DNA of 64,000 nucleotides from Bufo bufo. Its lineage: Eukaryota; Chordata; Amphibia; Anura; Bufonidae. Shown piece after piece: positions 1 through 11,636 of this stretch. Position 1 is the stretch's first letter, and the number at the start of each line of letters is the position of its first letter. The notes beneath the pieces are model-generated. The model ran no database searches. It saw only the letters and a program-made list of their open reading frames with translations, and was not told the DNA's origin. The position numbers and the translations under genes are program-made. The DNA lies in the NCBI RefSeq assembly GCF_905171765.1, contig NC_053390.1, positions 503,293,336-503,357,335 of the forward strand, read 5' to 3'.

Positions 1-557
1 AGACAACTTTTCCCAAATTTTTATACAAAGTTGTCATTTTACAGAGATATTTCTCTCACCCAGCATGGGTATATGTAAAAAGACACTCCAAAACACATTG
101 CCCTACTTCTCCTGAGTACCGCGATACCACATGTGTGACACTTTTTTGCAGCCAAGATGCGCAAAGGGCATTTGGATTCCAGACTTCTTCTCACGCTTTA
201 GGGCCCCTAAAATGCCAGGGCAGCATAAATACCCCACAAGTGACCCCATTTTGGAAATAAGACACCCCAAGGTATTCCGTGAGGGGAATGGCGAGTTCCT
301 AGAATTTTTTATTTTTTGCAAAAGTTAGCGGAAAATGATTTTATTTATTTTTTCTCACAAAGTCTCCCTTTCCGCTAACTTGTGGCAAAAAGTTCAATAT
401 TTCATGAACTCAATATGCCCCTCAGCAAATACCTTGGGGTGTCTTCTTTCCAAAATGGGGTCATTTGTGGGGTGTTTGTACTGCCCTGGCATTTGAGGGT
501 CTCCGCAATCATTACATGTATGGCCAATCATTACATGTATTTCTGCTATTCTCCTTA

Positions 558-880
558 GGCCTCATGCACACGACCGTTGTTTGGGTCCGCATCCGAGCCG
601 CCGTTTTGGCGGCTCGGATGCGGACCCATTCATTTCAATGGGACCGCAAAAGATGCGGACAGCACTCCGTGTGCTGTTCGCATCCGTGGCTCCGTTCCGC
701 GGCCCCGCTAAAAAAATATAACATGTCCTATTCTTGTCCGCGCTTTGCGGACAATAATAGGCATTTATATTGCCGGCGCCTGTTCCTCAAATTGCGTAAG
801 TCAACACGGGCGCCTTACGTTTTTTGCGCATCCGCGGTTTGCAGACCGCAAAAAAACGGCACGTTCGTGTGCATGAGGCC
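558..880. mobile_element. Harbinger-like MITE, TTA target duplication
   Basis: A 323-bp non-coding element with terminal inverted repeats GGCCTCATGCACACGA at the left and its complement TCGTGTGCATGAGGCC at the right. It is flanked by TTA at 555-557 and 881-883. The interior is built of short self-complementary pieces rich in 'ccgcatccg' and 'tgcggac', and includes the recurring 'acatgtcctattcttgtccgc' phrase also found in the copies at 1395, 7500, 17579 and 58224. Three-base TTA/TAA duplications are typical of PIF/Harbinger transposons; the family name is inferred from that, as no transposase is present. Confidence 0.75.
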
Positions 881-1394
881 TTATATTGAGCATATGGGTA
901 ATGAGATTTTTTTTTGTTCAGCCTCTGGGCTGAAAGAAAAAATGAACGGCACAGATTTCTTCATTCACATCGATCAATGTGGATGAAAAAATCTCTGCCA
1001 AAAAATGTGCAAAAAAAAAAAGCTACCATCGCTAATAAAGATCCAAAAAGATCAAAAGTGATGTTTATAGCGCCGCAGCGATTTTACGGTGTTTTTGCAG
1101 TGATCAGAAAAAAAACATTTCTGTCACTGCGATGGGGCGGACTGAACGCAAGTTTGCGCACAAGATCAGGCCTGATCGGGCGAATACTGCGTTTTTTGTA
1201 GAGCCTAAGGTGACCCTAATATACTTATATAGATCTGATTGCGATCAGTCTTGATCACTTACAGATACTATATAGTACTAGTGCTGATTAGTGACAGCGA
1301 TGACGCTAATCAGCGACTAATCAGTCACTGCGGTGCGGTGGGCGCTAACTACCTAACAATCGGCTAACTAACTGGCGCTGATAAGGGACCCTTA

Positions 1395-1714
1395 GGCCCC
1401 ATTCACACGTCCGCAATTCTGTTCCGCATTTTGCGGAACGGAATTGCGGACCCATTCATTTCTATGGGGACAGACTTTGTCCCGCTCGGATCCGGAATTG
1501 CGGATCTGCACTTCCGGGTCCGCACTTCGGTTCCGCAAAAATATAGAACATGTCCTATTCTTGTCCGCAATTGCAGACAAGAAAAGGCATTTTCTATATA
1601 GTTCTGGCAATGTGCGGATCCGCAAAATGCGGAAAGCACATTGCCGGTGTCCGTGTTTTGCGGATCCGCGAATACGCGGATCCGCAAAACACATACGGAC
1701 GTCTGAATGTAGCC
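1395..1714. mobile_element. Harbinger-like MITE, second copy
   Basis: A 320-bp element starting GGCCCCATTCACACGTCCG and ending CGGACGTCTGAATGTAGCC, flanked by TTA at 1392-1394 and 1715-1717. It shares the 'acatgtcctattcttgtccgcaattg' core with the element at 558. The overlapping open frames across it come from its self-complementary interior and are not genes. Confidence 0.75.
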
Positions 1715-1903
1715 TTACAGGGGGGTGATCAATGACAGGGGGGTGATCAGGGAGTCTATATGGGGTGATCAGGGGTTAATAAGGGGTTAATAAGTGACAG
1801 GGGGGGTGTAGTGTAGTGTGGTGCTTGGTGCAACTTACAGAGCTGCCTGTGTCCTCTGGTGGTCGAACCAAGCAAAAGGGACCTCCAGAGGACCAGGTAG
1901 CAG

Positions 1904-1942
1904 GTATATCAGACGCTGTTAACAAAACAGCGTCTGATATAC
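1904..1942. repeat. Perfect hairpin, 17-bp stem
   Basis: GTATATCAGACGCTGTT at 1904-1920 is followed after a 5-base loop by its exact complement at 1926-1942. It is the first of two consecutive hairpins in the same repeat. No run of Ts follows, so it is not a terminator-like feature. Confidence 0.85.
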
Positions 1943-1965
1943 GTTTCTGGGGTTAAAAAAAATCG

Positions 1966-2012
1966 GATCTACAGCCTGCCAGCGAATGATCGCCGCTGGC
2001 AGGCTGTAGATC
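1966..2012. repeat. Perfect hairpin, 19-bp stem
   Basis: GATCTACAGCCTGCCAGCG at 1966-1984 pairs exactly with 1994-2012 across a 9-base loop. It lies 24 bases downstream of the 17-bp hairpin. Both stems are free of mismatches, unlike the surrounding decayed sequence. Confidence 0.85.
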
Positions 2013-2195
2013 AGCTCGTTTACCTTCCGATCTTGTGAACGCTCGCTCCTGTGTGCGCCGATGCGTCTACAAGGAACAAACCGACTGCCCGCAGGACGCA
2101 TCCCTGCGTTAGGCGGTCAGGAGGCGGTTAATATTGGTACCACATTTACCACTGAGCACCGTCCAAACCACGAGGAGTGCTGTTCAACTTCTGTC

Positions 2196-2430
2196 TTTAC
2201 TGTTAAGGGGGCAGGCCCCACTATTAAAGGGGCAACTGCTGTGGAGGTCACTGTAAAGGCAGCAGGGTACTGTGAGGTCACTGTTAAGGCAGCGGGGTAC
2301 TGTGGAGGTCACTGTTAAGGAGCGGGCCCCTGAGGAGGTCACTGTCAAAGGAGTGGGGTGCTGTGAAACTCACTCTTAAAGGGCGCTGGCTGCTGTGAAG
2401 GTCAAAGTTAAGGGGATGGGCTGCTGTGTA
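2196..2430 (+). repeat. Minisatellite, about 42-bp unit, diverged
   Basis: About five imperfect units carry the pattern 'gtcactgttaaggcagcggggtactgtggag'. Units differ by substitutions and small length changes. It lies immediately upstream of a Helitron-like 3' terminus and may be part of that element. Confidence 0.7.
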
Positions 2431-2459
2431 GGTTATGGGGGATACTGTTGATATCTTTT

Positions 2460-2528
2460 AACGACACACATAAACATTAAATGAAATAGATGAAATATAC
2501 CCGTGCGAAGCAGGGTCCTACTGCTAGT
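2460..2528 (+). mobile_element. Helitron-like 3' terminus
   Basis: A short imperfect hairpin, ACCCGTGCGAAGCAGGGT at 2499-2516 (ACCC/GGGT outer stem, GC/GC inner stem), is followed by CCTACTG and then CTAG at 2524-2527 before a T. Helitrons end in a subterminal hairpin followed by CTRR and insert before a T, so the end fits. No Rep/helicase frame is present and I could not place the 5' TC end, so this would be a non-autonomous or truncated copy. Confidence 0.5.
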
Positions 2529-2840
2529 GAGAAATAAAAGTGAAGTTTTATCTTCTTACGAGTCAGTGATTCAGGGTCAGGTCTCCTTTGAAGCCAGTTT
2601 ATTGAGTGTTATTGTAAGCCAGACAGTGCATGAACTTTGGCCTCAGTAAATGTTATCTGGTTTGATTAACCCTACCAACAAAACAAATTGTTTTATGCAA
2701 TCAGTTACTTGAAAAGCTGTATGCATTACAGAAGTATATGTCTTCCCGAACTCTGCCATGGTGATAAATGCAGTAGTACTCAATTTAAGTTGCATATGCA
2801 CATTGGGAAAAGGTGGACTTACACATGTAGATTATCGGGA
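2529..2840. other. No feature seen
   Basis: AT-rich sequence with no long open frame, inverted repeat or recognisable element end. Confidence 0.5.
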
Positions 2841-3690
2841 ATGAACATTCCTATGATATGAGGGCTTGTTTTTTGCGGGACAATCTGTAGCTTTTAATGG
2901 CACTATTTTGGAGTACACATAACTTACTGATTAACTTTTATTAACTCTTTCCCGGGTGATGGGAAAAAACAGCAATGCCGCCAATGAGTTTTTACATTAC
3001 TAATTTTGTGGCATTCATTTTTCGGCATAAACAACATGATGACTTTATTCTCTGGGTCTGTACAATTACACTTATACTAAATAATTTTTTACATTTTACT
3101 ACTTTTGATGAAAAAAATAAATAAATTACAAAAACATTTTCTTTTTTTCCTTTTTAATGCTGCATCCCCAAACTTTTAAATTTTTCTTTCTACAGAGCTG
3201 TGTGAGATTTTTGCGGGACGACTTGCACTTTTCATTGGTATTATTTTAGGGTAAATCAAATGTTTTGATTGCTTTTTTGTCAATTATGTCCTATTTTTTA
3301 CATTTTTTATCGTATGGGATTTTTTACAATATAATTTCATGGTGAAGTTCGTTAAGAATGTGGAAATACCAAGTATTTTTTTATTTATTTATTTTTTATT
3401 GAAAAGCTGTTTTTTTAATTAATTTTTTTATTTTTTTTTAAAACTTATTGGAACTTAAATTTTTTTTTTTTTTAACCGTTTAATAGTCCCACAGGGGGGC
3501 TTTAAACAGCCATTCTTTTGCTCACTTCTATAATACAATGCACTGCTTATGCACTACAGTGTTTTATACAGACACTAGCAGGCTGTGCCACAGAGGCACC
3601 ACCTGCTAGGCATGCACTGCAGGCAGGCCTGGTGCCTTCATTAGGCCTAGACATCGGTGATCTCATTTGTATAAAGGGTCACTAAGGTGT
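2840..3690 (-). repeat. Relic of piggyBac-type internal array, reversed
   Basis: Phrases such as 'gagggcttgttttttgcgggac', 'cattggtattattttagggta' and 'gcattcatttttcggcataaacaacatgatgac' resemble the reverse complement of the roughly 354-bp array units in the piggyBac elements at 24,486 and 48,785. The copy is old and diverged. A GC-rich part with short inverted repeats follows at 3560-3660. No transposase sequence is visible. Confidence 0.5.
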
Positions 3691-5790
3691 TAAAAGCAAT
3701 AACCTATATGAAAAAAATGTATGTCCCTTTTGCAAAAGTCACTCCACAACTGCATAGAAAAAAATGCTAATATCATTGTTGGTAAATAAAACATAATTTC
3801 AGGTGAATGGGGCTGAGCTCCGCCTATGCCACGTAACCGATGGTCACTGGGCTAGGTTAAGCAATGAACAGGCTGTGGCGCTCACAGTAGTGCAGGGGCC
3901 TTCTCAAACAGCTGATCAAACACTGATCAGATGCTGATGAGCTATCCAGGGCATATCTTCAATTAAAAACAGTTGGAGAACCCAAATAATCGCTAGCTAC
4001 CCACTTTTCTGTACTGACTTTACAATCATTTTATCTCTAAAATTAAATCACTCCAGTTAATACTCTCTTGGTTGCAGCGATTTTGAAAAGATTTGCAATC
4101 TATTCAATGACTTCCCTATGGGTCGCGATTTCAGAGAAAACCCCAAAGGCCTACAGAGGACTTTACAGAGATCATTGATCCTACAGTTCCAGATTTTGCC
4201 ACAGAAGATCGCTAGAGGATCATCCACAGAGTTTCTGCTGGAGGTACAGCTGTCCAGGAAACCCCAGTTTGTGGAAGCTGCATCAAGGATCCAGAAGGTT
4301 ATAGCTAGCGGCCGTGGGTTCCGACCCGGCCTGAAGTTTCTTCTGACAAGCAAGAAGATACAGAAGTGCGACAAACTTTAGGATGGTGAGATACCTGGGA
4401 CTGGCCCCTGTTTTATCTTTGTTTTTGGGCCCTATTCTGCACCATTAGGCCCTTTTTTTTTATATTACAGCATGCTGTGGACATCCTGCTTATTCCTTTC
4501 AGTGATTGCCTGGCATTGTTTCTCCCATAGACCGCCACTGTTTTTGTTAGCTTAGAAACTTTTTTTTTAACAATATACTTTAATATAAAAAATGGCAGGC
4601 ATACAAAAAGAGCCCTTTTGTCTCTGGCATTTTTTGGGCTAAAAAGCAAAAAAAAAAAGTCTGACTTGTTTTTAGAGCTGTTTTTGCCCATATACCTGTA
4701 GCATGGTTTTTCATCGGCCAATTTTTGTAAGTAGAGTTTTTTGTATGCCCTGTGACTATGACCCATAAAGAAGAGGCATAGAAGAGGCATGATATACACA
4801 TCCAGGAATAAGAATCACCTCTCAATATGCATGCCTTGTGGTTTTTTTTGGTGGAAAGTATGTACCTTCCTGTGAAGCCACTTTCTCTGTAGAGCTGTAT
4901 GAGGGGAAAAAAAACATGCAAAAACGCCAACACACACTGCACATGCATTTTTTGAAGATGCAAAAATATATATATATATATATATATATAGGGGAAAACA
5001 TGCTGCTGCGATGTGAAAGAAAAGCCAATGGCTCCATTCATGACCTTTAGTTTTTTGGCTACATGTTTTTACAGGAGAAGGCACATTTAAACCATGGGCT
5101 TCACATGTACAAGCCATATGACTGAAAAGTAAACACAAAACCAATTTTGTGAAAAATGTCTCATGTAACAGAGTCCGACACCCCACAAAATAAAATCCTG
5201 GAAAATTCAGCAGAGGAAGTGCAGTGAAGACAATGAAGGACCCATGGACTGAGCGTTGGGGAAACAGTGGCAAGCCTGGGGCCTTCACAAGATGATTTTG
5301 TTGTGGTCAGGGTGTTCGGTCATCTTTGGGAGGCCCCTCCCTCTAAATGATCTCACAGATGACATGGTCGTAATTGACCATTGCATATGAGAAGTTAAAT
5401 GGTTGTGATTGGAAGTTGTCTCCAATTACTGACACTGCCAGTGTGTGGCTGTACAACACAGCAATCATCCTTAGGCCATAGTGTTGCAGTGACCCGGAGG
5501 TGAGGCGAGGAGGGTGGGAGTGGTAGTTGTGGTCTTAATGGTAGTAGTAGCACTCACAATGGCAATCTTTTTCTCTGGGGCTCACTGGGGCCGTGCAGTC
5601 ACTGGAGGGTGCACCGTTTCTTTCCTTAGGGCATACCCTTGTGTTGGGGCTCCTGCCTGGTGGTAGTTGGGGTGTCCTTGATGTTAGGTGTTGGTCTGGG
5701 TGTAAGGCAGGAGGGCAGGTGCAATGACCAGTGACTGGTTGAGTCAGTAGACCAGGACAGTTAGTATCAATAAATAATTCTCTCTTTACC
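3691..5790. other. No gene seen; low-complexity and unclassified sequence
   Basis: Open frames of 100-157 codons on the minus strand at 4413-5288 overlap one another, cross a TA microsatellite and show no recognisable domain. 5460-5795 is a more GC-rich block that could be part of an old LTR or LTR-element leader, but I see no paired ends to support that. Confidence 0.45.
4966..4991. repeat. (TA)n microsatellite
   Basis: An uninterrupted run of alternating A and T of about 26 bases. Confidence 0.9.
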
Positions 5791-5799
5791 ATGACCATG

Positions 5800-6000
5800 A
5801 CATGGGGACATCCTCTATGTCTAGAGGAAAATAGTTTTCAATAGAAGGGGATTCTTTACTGTAAGAGCAGTGAGATTATGGAACTCTTTGCCACAGGAGG
5901 TTGTGATGGTGAACTCACTAAAAGAGGGTCTTTTTTTTTGTCTTCCTCTGGATCAACTCTGCAGGATAACAGACTGACAAACAGTACCCCAGACCTGAGT
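5800..6000 (+). pseudogene. CR1/L2-type ORF2 C-terminal relic
   Basis: In one plus frame from about 5848, codons read RRGFFTVRAVRLWNSLPQEV, then VMVNSLKEGL. This matches the extreme C-terminus of CR1/L2-type reverse transcriptase ORFs (compare WNSLPAEV near the end of the CR1 ORF2 at 12,612-15,443). Only the end of the ORF is present, as expected for a 5'-truncated LINE copy. The preceding bases need a frame change to stay open. The exact ends are unclear. Confidence 0.65.
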
Positions 6001-7000
6001 TAGGTTTGTTATATAATGTTTGTAATATTAATGCCATGTACTGAACACTCAGTTGTACCAGCATGAGCAGGCAAGGCCAGAGTTAACAATTCTGGCCCAG
6101 TCCTCTCTGGAGCTCAGGGTGTGGGCCCGGCTCCATTCCCTAGATCCATAAAATTCCAGTAGAGAGATAGGAAGAAGGAGCAGTCTCCATGTGCTTCTCT
6201 TCAATATACTCCATCTCCCTCGGTAACACAGCCTTGTAGATTCTGGACCTTATGATTTTCATTCTCTCTGGAGCACTTTTAATGATAAAGCAGCTTTCTT
6301 TGATGTAGGAGTCTCAGAGATTAGAGTTCTCTGAGCTTAGCCTAGTTCTGAGGAGCTTGTACATGTAGGTCTTCATTGTCCCTTAGGCAGAATTAGATTT
6401 ACTAACTAATCAAGCAGCAGACCCAGGTCCATCTCCTGGCAACCTAACAGGACCAGCCAAGGTTTTAACCTTTATTGTTCATAAAATGCTATTAGGTACA
6501 CAAATATAACAAATCACAACATTCAACTTAGCAATATAACATTACATCAGTTAACCCTTTGCAGTACCCTTTTCTGGGGTACTGCAGTCCCAGCTCAGCT
6601 TCTGCTATTTGAACACCTGACATCCACCATACTTGTGCACTGGTTGTCATCCTGCCTGGGAGTTTTTCAGAGGTCGGGAAGTGAATGAAGACTATAAAAT
6701 GCTAAGAGGCAATTCTAAAGCTTTATTTATGCATTTTTTTTTATATTTAAATGGTCATTGTCCTTTCAACAAATTTTGCATAAATCAATAGTACAGACAA
6801 ATATAGTACAGCAGCTCACTCTTTCTCTATAGACTTCTAATATTAGCAGTAATCTGATCCTTCAGTGAGCAGGCACTTTATCTCACGATGGATTCAGCAG
6901 AAGATGTTTGTTTAGGAGTGGGAGGAAAGACAAAGTTACAAAGTTTCTTATATTCACCTATACTGATTTATGCAAAATGTGTTGAAAGTACACTGACAAT
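6001..7000. other. No gene seen
   Basis: No long open frame on either strand. A block near 6035-6300 with 'ccataaaattccag' at about 6147 could be a decayed LTR promoter region, but without a paired end or target duplication I do not call one. Confidence 0.4.
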
Positions 7001-7004
7001 TTAA

Positions 7005-7364
7005 AGGTGTCCTCTGGGAATACTTATTTTTTTTAGCAAGTGCCCTCAGCCTGCGTCCGTAAACAGAAGATTTATACCTGCTCTCCCCTGCTCCAGTCCT
7101 CCTTTGTGCCCATGTTCCCAACATGTTTACATCCGATGTGGCCACAAGCAGCACATCATCACTGAAGCCAGTCATTGACTGCAGCGCAGAATGTGACCAT
7201 GTCCATGCAGAGCTAGATGTAAACACTCTGAGGACCGGGACATGGACATAGCGGAGGCTTCTCAGAGGATCAGAGTGGCGGGGAGCAGATAAGTATGAAT
7301 CTTCTGTTTATGAAGGCAGGCTGTAAACACTTGCTATAAGAATCAGTATTTCATGAGAACTCCT
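7005..7364. mobile_element. TTAA-flanked MITE (AGG...CCT ends)
   Basis: A 360-bp element starting AGGTGTCCTCTGGGAATACT and ending AGTATTTCATGAGAACTCCT, flanked by TTAA at 7001-7004 and 7365-7368. Interior segments near 7040-7090 and 7270-7340 are partly complementary. TTAA duplications suggest mobilisation by a piggyBac-type transposase. A 90-codon minus frame across it has no domain. Confidence 0.65.
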
Positions 7365-7499
7365 TTAAGCATTATTCTGTATATTTCTTGCTGTGTATAT
7401 ATGTAGATACTTCATTCATAACACAGAGCTTTTATTTCTAAATCAAGATACTCAACAGATTAACTCAAGAACACTTGAATGTGCTAATGATGTTTCTAA

Positions 7500-7765
7500 G
7501 GGTCCATTTAGATGTCCGTAGTGCATTGCAGATCCCATAGGCACCCCCATAGAACTGCAATTGCGGACAAGAATAGGACATGTTCTATTTCTTTCCGAAG
7601 CCGCGGACCGGAAGATCAGGGGCATGCTCCGGAAATGCGGATGCGGAGAGCACATAGTATGCTCTCCGCATCCATTCTGTCCCTATAGAGAATGAATGGG
7701 TCCACACCCGTTCCGCAATTTGCGGAATGGATGTGGACCCATTATACGGACGTGTGAATGGAGCC
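7500..7765. mobile_element. Harbinger-like MITE, third copy
   Basis: Left end GGGTCCATTTAGATGTCCG and right end CGGACGTGTGAATGGAGCC are imperfect inverted repeats of the same type as the 1395 copy. The interior holds the family phrase 'ggacaagaataggacatgtt' in the reverse orientation. Flanking triplets are TAA and TTA, so the target duplication is not exact. Confidence 0.6.
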
Positions 7766-8067
7766 TTAATCCTGTTCATTACCTAACTGCACCAAGTAAG
7801 GCCTAGAGTGCCATGCAGGTCCCATCTGGCAGTAATGATGTTCTGCCCACTCCCAACCTGTAGCTTTTCACTCGATAAGCTGTGTATGCAAGGCTATGTG
7901 AGTGAACAGATGTTCTCCAGAATGCTCCAATACTTTGAATATCTAATTTCCATGTTGTCAGGGCGAGACTGTAGAAATTAGTATACCTCTTCCCTTCACT
8001 GATATGAAGAGTGCTCCACTTTATTATTATTGATATGAAATGGTAATGCTTGCAAGTCTTGAACATT

Positions 8068-8070
<3 letters not shown>

Positions 8071-8099
<29 letters not shown>

Positions 8100-8100
8100 C
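8071..8100. repeat. (AT)n microsatellite
   Basis: About 30 bases of alternating A and T, followed by a looser AT-rich tract to 8122. It lies just downstream of the Penelope-like fragment in that element's orientation and may mark its 3' tail. Confidence 0.9.
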
Positions 8101-8233
8101 TGGTATATATATTTATATACCTACAGTCCTCTTTTTATGTACACATTCAACCCCCATAAATTTCAGGCCCATAGGGTTCTTTTGATGCATCTTCTTAAAA
8201 TGTGCAGAAACACTATGAGACTCTAAACCTTTT

Positions 8234-8679
8234 TTAATGTTCCTTATATTCCCAAATTCTCACTTTTAATTTTCTGAGGGTCATGCCCATATACTGAAGT
8301 TTGCAAGGGCACGCTAAAGCATATATAACACCCATACTTTCGCAGGATATACCTCCTTTTATTCTTAATTCTTTTTTGTTTGCTATTGCAACTATATTGT
8401 TTCTGGTTCTGTTCTTTTTGTCTTCTTTGGACCTGTTCTTACATCCTGCACAGAAGCCGCACCATGTAAACGTGCCTTTTTCTGATTGGGGTTTCTCTTT
8501 CCTTAAGCAGCTATGGACCACTTCATCCTTAATAGTAGGTGCATGTTTAAAGATAACTGAGGGTTTCACTGGTATCAGGGGTCCTGTTGTTGGATCATTT
8601 CTTAGGATTCCCCAATTTTTCTGAATGACATGTTTAATCTGGGGACACATTGAGGAATATGTTGTAGAGAAGGCAAATT

Positions 8680-8680
<1 letters not shown>
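8234..8680 (-). pseudogene. Penelope-like element fragment: RT C-terminus and GIY-YIG endonuclease
   Basis: The minus-strand frame ending at 8234 reads, in order, [22 protein letters not shown] and [11 protein letters not shown], then a Cys-rich linker (GFCAGCKN) and [17 protein letters not shown], followed by [10 protein letters not shown]. The first motifs match the segment after the reverse transcriptase of Penelope/Neptune-like elements. The last match their GIY-YIG nuclease, with the V-I-Y and Y-M-G pair visible. The nuclease would nick target DNA for target-primed reverse transcription. Only this C-terminal part exists; the 5' side stops abruptly at about 8675-8690, where Tc1 transposase begins in the same frame. 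5' truncation is usual for such elements. The 3' end probably lies between 8070 and 8230. Confidence 0.75.
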
Positions 8681-9937
<1,257 letters not shown>

Positions 9938-9939
9938 TA

Positions 9940-11160
9940 CACCTAACTGGTTAAAGAAGTAGGCAAAATAAGGATATAAATTGGAGTGTGTGGAAAAACA
10001 ATTGTGTAGAGATTGGATTAGGCCGTACTTACCAGTATAGATGTGATATAAAGCTATTAGGTAAAATACGGCGCTTCATCGTACCAGTGGGATATTAGTT
10101 CCCATTCACCCAAGATTGGGTTTGTAGAAAAGTAACTGCGTAGAGAAGCGATTAGGCCGTATTTACCAGTATAGATGTGATACAGAGCTATTAGATAATA
10201 TACGGCGCTTCATTTTACCAGCTCTAAAACTGGGATAAATAACCCCTTGTTGGTAAGCCCTATTGTTTAAGTATTTTAGAATAAGGATGATAGTTGCGAA
10301 GATAGATTCCTGAGTATATCGTTGTGAGTATTTTATAGTATTAATGTACGATAAAGATAAAAAAGTGAACCCTTTATACATTTTATAGATGTGATTGTTA
10401 AAGAGGCATTTTAGGATAAATGTGGAGCAAAACACTGTAGGAAATTTTTTATTTTATTTTTTTGTGTATATAATGAAATTTAGGTTTATAGGGAGGAATT
10501 GTGGTTTCATGATTTTAAAATGATAGTATTTAATGTAAAGATATAGATAATTTTATGTAGATAAAAGTAAAAAGTAAATGTGAAAGATATATGTTTTTAA
10601 GGTAATGAATAAGTTTGACGAGATGAAAAGTGTTAAGTCACGTGATTTTTATGATGTGGTTATAAAACACGCCCTAACAAACCAAAATGAAGACGCCCCA
10701 GACTAAGCAGGAGCGAAACCCGGGTCAGGCAGTATTTTTATTGTACATGTGATGTTGAAAGAGAAAACCTTGTGAGTATAATAAAGTATACCGAATGCTT
10801 TTACCTACGGGTCTGCTCTATGTTGGTTTCCTCTTTAAAGGAGTGTATGAAAACTGTTGTCGCTGGTTAATCTTTATACTGTGGAGGAAATGAATATGCT
10901 CGTTGCTGGTCGGTACAGAGATTGAAAAGGTGGTGATAAAAGAAAAAATAAACTGAAGATCAAGTGAAGGAGCCATCTGAAAAACCAGTAGTTTCTGTGC
11001 AAGTTTCTACTTAAGTGTATAGTGCGGACCTAATACTTTATATTCCTTTTTTGCCGGTTTGAACTATAGGAAGTATGGACCTATCTTCCTGCCTTTAGGA
11101 CTGCAGCTAAAAATCTAGCACGAGAAATTAACACCATTTTTAGTGTATAAAGCACTTTTT
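9940..11160. other. No gene; AT-rich sequence with one tandem duplication
   Basis: No supported coding region. It contains a 134-bp tandem duplication (separate entry). The 'gaagacgccccagactaagc' and 'gcgaaacccgggtcaggcag' stretch near 10,690-10,730 resembles ends of repeats common in amphibian DNA, but I cannot assign a family. Confidence 0.4.
10016..10283 (+). repeat. 134-bp tandem duplication
   Basis: GATTAGGCCGTACTTACCAG near 10,017 recurs as GATTAGGCCGTATTTACCAG at 10,150. The following text (GTATAGATGTGATA, then AATACGGCGCTTCAT) also matches with a few substitutions. The second unit diverges after about 70 bases. Confidence 0.75.
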
Positions 11161-11219
11161 ATGGAATGGTTTTGTGGATTTCCTCAAAATATAAATCCAT
11201 ATTACCCATAGATTGCATT

Positions 11220-11636
11220 AGCTTGCTGCTTTTCCAAGACTGCTTACCAAGAGCTGATCTACAAGAGCATTGGAGATATTCAGGAGACCAACTTAGTCTA
11301 ACTCAGAGTTTTTCCACTGTAGCAGAACTTCAGTGGTGTTTCTGGTGAATACTCAGACACTGTGTTTCAAGAGAGGTAAGGAATTTGCTAGACACAGTAT
11401 CTCTATTGTCTGATTGCAAATGAGCATAGGCAAGTAAGGTGTTAATTTGCTGTTGGGGGAGGAGCCTTTGTGGGAGGGTGTGTATTTATACCCACACAGT
11501 ATTAGCTTGCTAATTATAGCTTGCTGCTTTTCCAAGACTGCTTACCAAGAGCTGATCTACAAGAGCATTGGAGATATTCAGGAGATACTCAGGAGGTAAT
11601 CTGGAGGTGGATACAATCTAAACAAGTAAGATTTGT
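11220..11636 (+). promoter_or_regulatory. CR1 5' untranslated region with 298-bp tandem repeat
   Basis: A block of about 70 bases starting GCTTGCTGCTTTTCCAAGAC occurs at 11,221 and again at 11,519, 298 bases apart. The second copy is preceded by 'gtgtgtatttatacccacac', a TATA-like stretch at about 11,484-11,503. Tandem 5' units that carry the internal promoter are known from other LINEs; that this unit is the promoter is inference. Only about 1.3 units are present, so the copy may be truncated within the array. Confidence 0.6.

Larger units (their letters stand above)
1..2150. repeat. Unclassified interspersed repeat, interrupted by two MITEs
   Basis: No coding region is supported here; open frames are short and overlap on both strands. 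The text resembles the long low-complexity interior of a DNA transposon: a phrase about Ts and a 'ccccattttggaaataagacacccc' type stretch near 241-275 recurs inverted near 435-465. Stretches of GGGGTGATCA-type repeats follow at 1718-1800, then two strong hairpins at 1904-2012. Two Harbinger-like MITEs (558-880 and 1395-1714) sit inside it, each flanked by TTA, so the surrounding repeat is older than both. The window starts inside it, so its left end is unseen. I do not recognise the family. Confidence 0.4.

Noticed and set aside
1392..1735. Open frames of 94-100 codons on both strands
   Set aside because: They fall exactly on a Harbinger-like MITE whose self-complementary interior keeps several frames open.
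1904..2012. Rho-independent terminators
   Set aside because: No T-run follows the hairpins and the context is a eukaryotic repeat.
4413..5288. Overlapping minus-strand frames of 128-157 codons
   Set aside because: They overlap in different frames, pass through a TA microsatellite (runs of Tyr-Ile) and show no domain or codon pattern.
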